From an uncultured Bacilli bacterium (GTDB lineage: Bacteria > Bacillota_I > Bacilli_A > RF39 > UBA660), in NCBI GenBank assembly GCA_947598425.1, contig CANQFH010000055.1, positions 1 through 7,005 on the forward strand: DNA of 7,005 nt. The letters are read 5' to 3'. This document shows, in pieces, positions 4,831-7,005 of this stretch; position 1 is the stretch's first letter, and every line of letters begins with the position of its first letter. The position numbers and the translations under genes are program-made. Below the pieces are notes generated by a model that did not search any database, had not been told where the DNA came from, and was given only the letters and a program-made list of their open reading frames with translations.

Positions 4831-6837
4831 TTATTCACTTCCTACTTCCTTTTTAAATAAATCATAATTAATAATATCATTACCTATTTCTAAAGCTTCT
4901 TCAGTATAGGCAATATTCTTTTCTATATAATCGCTTTCTATTATTATTCCCTCTTTTAATTTTTTATAATCACCAGTTGAATTATTTCGATATATTTTAC
5001 TTGTTAAAAAGTTACCATTAGGGAATATTACAATATTATCATCTTTAATATTAAAGATATCATGTCCTAAAACATAAGGGTTATCGATACCTAACATGTT
5101 ATATAAAGTTGGAGCGGCATCATACATACCCATGATTGTATCTACTCTTTTATTAAATACTTTCTTTAACTCTGGATTTTTAGTCCAAATGATAAGTGGT
5201 GTTTTCTTATTTAAGTTGTGATCATAGCTATCATAAGGGATATATGTTGGATCATCATCGCTTTTTAATTCTCCAGTTAAATAATCATAATTATATAAAT
5301 AATTCATATCTTTATAACTCATTTTAGCATCGTGATCACCATAGAAAACAAAGATGGTATTATTAAAGTGACTATTACTATTAATATAAGAAATAAAATC
5401 TCCTATAGCTTCATCAGCATAATGACTACTAACTATATATCTTCCAATATCTCTACCACATAAATAACATGTGCTTACTTCTTCACCTAATTCATTTGTA
5501 TAATAATCGGCTAAATCTAAATTAAATCTTTCATTATAACTAAATGGTGAGTGATTAGATAAAGTTATAATTGTTCCAAAATAATTTTGATTGTTGTCTT
5601 CAATTAATTCTAACTTTTGAATAGCTTGTTCAAAGAACATTTTATCATTAATACCTAGACCAACAACATCTTCATCAGTATAAGTAAATGTTTCTTTAAA
5701 ATACATATCAGTATAACCTAATTGAGGATGAATATTATTTCTCTTCCACATTGAAGCCGCATTACCATGCATACTAAAGGTATTATAACCACGCTCTTTT
5801 AAGAAAGTTGCCATGGTTCTAAATGTGTTATGTGGGTGATTAACAAAGACAGTTCCTCCAGTTGAAGGAAGTAGTCCTGTTAACATGATATATTCGGCAT
5901 CCGAAGAAGTTCCGATGGATACTTGAGGATAAAAGTTACTAAAGAACATTCCTTCCTTAGCGAGTTTATTTAGATTTGGAGTAACTTCAGTCCCATTAAA
6001 TTCTAAGTCCATTAAAAAGTCTTGCATACTTTCCATATGAATATATACAATATTATAACCATTTAAAATATTAGTATATTTATTTTTACCATTATATTGT
6101 AATCTTTCTTCGGAAGAAAAATAAGATTTAAAATGGTCAAGTGCTTTTTCTTCACCAAATAAGCTATTAATTCTAGGAACGACAGTTTGACAAACATCTT
6201 GAATTTGATACATAATAATACCAAATCTTTCAACAATTAAAGAACCATTCCAGTTTTTAATTAATCGACTATAATCAGTGGAAGTAGCATTCATAAGAGA
6301 ATAACCAATAAATAGGCCGGATACAATTACAGTAGATATAAACATGGTTTTCTTTCTTTCAATTTTAGCCATTAAATTATAATAACTAGATGATCTTAAA
6401 TGAGTATGAATATAATAAAAAAGTAAGGGTTCGATTAAATAAATGAAGTCAATTAATCTTAATTTATCAAAAATGGAATCGGTAACAGTTTCAGCTTGAG
6501 ATAAAGTGGATAATTGTGTTAGTGAAGCAAAACCTTCATAAAAAGTAAAATAAACAGAATTAACTATTTCAATAAGAGAAAAAATAATTAAACAAGTTAA
6601 AAAATATTTAAATTGATTTTGGGGTTTTATTAAATAAGCAAAAGAGCCGATTAAAAGAACAATGCCTAAATCAATGCAAAAGGGATAAAAAGCAAAATAA
6701 TTGCCTATAGTAAGTCCCCTTAACATTACAGCGCCGAATAAAGCTAATATTGAATATGATAAAAATAAACGATTTGTATATATATATTTAATAATCAGTT
6801 TAAATAATTGATTTAATTTTTCTTTAATTATTTTCAT
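4831..6837 (-). CDS. ltaS: LtaS-like polyglycerolphosphate (lipoteichoic acid) synthase
   Basis: This alkaline-phosphatase-superfamily enzyme transfers glycerophosphate from phosphatidylglycerol to a growing polymer on the outer membrane face. At 668 residues it is close to S. aureus LtaS (646). Five membrane helices (about 24-45, 47-69, 78-100, 128-145, 164-183) precede an outside sulfatase-type domain (about 258-595). The LtaS signature residues are visible: E269 in YIHMES (metal), T310 in IGTSSDAEY (catalytic Thr), H357 in MHGN, W364 and R366 in MWKR (glycerophosphate binding), H429 in LSNHSPF, and D501/H502 in FYGDHD (metal). It could instead use another glycerophosphate-type acceptor, so polymer identity is inferred. 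An odd point is a CxxC pair (C457, C460) just before GRYIVSSHYADEA, in a segment that looks inserted relative to my recollection of LtaS. The start ATG is preceded by AAGAAGG (6850-6844) with 6-base spacing. It is the first gene of the operon, and its last codons carry the ribosome site of the next gene. Confidence 0.92.
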   Translation of the reverse strand: MKIIKEKLNQLFKLIIKYIYTNRLFLSYSILALFGAVMLRGLTIGNYFAFYPFCIDLGIVLLIGSFAYLIKPQNQFKYFLTCLIIFSLIEIVNSVYFTFYEGFASLTQLSTLSQAETVTDSIFDKLRLIDFIYLIEPLLFYYIHTHLRSSSYYNLMAKIERKKTMFISTVIVSGLFIGYSLMNATSTDYSRLIKNWNGSLIVERFGIIMYQIQDVCQTVVPRINSLFGEEKALDHFKSYFSSEERLQYNGKNKYTNILNGYNIVYIHMESMQDFLMDLEFNGTEVTPNLNKLAKEGMFFSNFYPQVSIGTSSDAEYIMLTGLLPSTGGTVFVNHPHNTFRTMATFLKERGYNTFSMHGNAASMWKRNNIHPQLGYTDMYFKETFTYTDEDVVGLGINDKMFFEQAIQKLELIEDNNQNYFGTIITLSNHSPFSYNERFNLDLADYYTNELGEEVSTCYLCGRDIGRYIVSSHYADEAIGDFISYINSNSHFNNTIFVFYGDHDAKMSYKDMNYLYNYDYLTGELKSDDDPTYIPYDSYDHNLNKKTPLIIWTKNPELKKVFNKRVDTIMGMYDAAPTLYNMLGIDNPYVLGHDIFNIKDDNIVIFPNGNFLTSKIYRNNSTGDYKKLKEGIIIESDYIEKNIAYTEEALEIGNDIINYDLFKKEVGSE

Positions 6838-6858
6838 TTCCTACCTTCTTCAAAGAAT

Positions 6859-6887
6859 ATTATAACAAGTTTAATAAATATTAGCAA
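6859..6887 (-). promoter_or_regulatory. Promoter of the envelope operon
   Basis: On the minus strand TTGCTA (6887-6882) and a perfect TATAAT (6864-6859) are separated by 17 bp. Transcription would begin near 6852, just before the AAGAAGG ribosome site, so the leader is only about 15 bases and leaves no room for a riboswitch or attenuator. It fires away from the tRNA promoter next to it. Confidence 0.75.
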
Positions 6888-6893
6888 TTATTG

Positions 6894-6922
6894 TTGCAAA
6901 ATTATTAAAAATTTGATATTAT
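6894..6922 (+). promoter_or_regulatory. tRNA-Gly promoter (extended -10)
   Basis: TTGCAA (6894-6899) and TATTAT (6917-6922) are exactly 17 bp apart, and TGA directly before the -10 (6914-6916) makes it an extended -10. The expected start, near 6929, is about 10 bases before the mature tRNA 5' end, a usual distance for RNase P processing. Confidence 0.72.
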
Positions 6923-6939
6923 CAATATGTATTCGATTT

Positions 6940-7005
6940 GCAGGTGTAGTTTAATGGTAGAACTATAGCCTTCCAAGCTATTAACGTGGGTTCGATTCCC
7001 ATCAC
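6940..7005 (+). tRNA. tRNA-Gly (anticodon TCC), 3' end cut by window
   Basis: The cloverleaf can be folded by eye. The acceptor 5' strand is GCAGGTG (6940-6946), followed by TA and a D-arm from GTTTAATGGTAGAAC. The anticodon stem ATAGC/GCTAT (6965-6969/6977-6981) carries the 7-base loop CTTCCAA, with anticodon TCC at 6972-6974. The T-stem GTGGG/CCCAT (one G:T pair) closes the loop TTCGATT (6991-6997). The last three bases, CAC, start the 3' acceptor strand that should continue CTGC; that part, the discriminator and any encoded CCA are outside the window. TCC reads glycine codons GGA and GGG. It may be a single tRNA or the first of a cluster. Confidence 0.95.

Noticed and set aside
308..6837. 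Mycoplasma-type code (TGA as tryptophan)
   Set aside because: The tryptophans I checked use TGG, no frame needs TGA read-through, and the proteins are full length under the standard bacterial code.
6838..6858. Leader riboswitch or attenuator for the operon
   Set aside because: The promoter places the start near 6852, leaving about 15 bases that are mostly ribosome site.
1..7005. Insertion sequences, CRISPR array, prophage or attachment sites
   Set aside because: No transposase, terminal repeats, regularly spaced repeats or phage genes were seen. The tRNA could host an element beyond the window, but nothing inside shows integration.

Overview
The window is very AT-rich (about a quarter G+C by eye). 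It uses TGG for tryptophan, all five complete genes end in TAA, and no reading frame is broken by TGA, so the ordinary bacterial code fits. A lipoteichoic-acid-synthase-like enzyme, an LCP-family wall-polymer ligase carrying a PASTA domain, and an OmpR/HAMP two-component pair point to a low-GC Gram-positive-type bacterium (Bacillota or a walled relative of the Mollicutes). I cannot place it to genus.

Layout from right to left, which is the direction of transcription for all protein genes. At the right edge, a tRNA-Gly(TCC) on the + strand (6940 onward, cut by the window end) has its own near-consensus extended -10 promoter. About 100 bases separate it from the divergent protein operon, whose promoter (TTGCTA-N17-TATAAT) lies back-to-back with the tRNA promoter, with only 6 bp between the two -35 boxes. 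The operon reads: LtaS-like polymerase (6837-4831), an unrecognised single-pass secreted-domain protein (4828-4211), LCP+PASTA protein (4207-2393), response regulator (2336-1677), and sensor histidine kinase (1693-308). The first three genes are 2-3 bases apart, with Shine-Dalgarno sites inside the preceding gene. The regulator follows after a 56-base gap with a possible internal promoter, and the kinase start overlaps the regulator end. An AT-rich intrinsic terminator lies at 190-159.

At the left edge a further minus-strand gene begins (65-1 and beyond). It shows only an N-terminal signal or membrane segment, but it has a good Shine-Dalgarno site and its own promoter. That promoter has a pure 8-base G tract between the -35 (TTGACT) and -10 (TATAAT) boxes, giving a 15-bp spacer. 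This is the architecture of a phase-variable promoter and the most unusual thing in the window.

Working model (inference): the operon is a cell-envelope module. LtaS-like enzyme makes a glycerophosphate-type polymer at the outer membrane face, the LCP protein attaches a lipid-linked polymer to peptidoglycan and may sense wall through PASTA, the small protein assists, and the two-component system monitors the envelope. The left-edge surface or secreted protein may be switched by slippage of its G tract.
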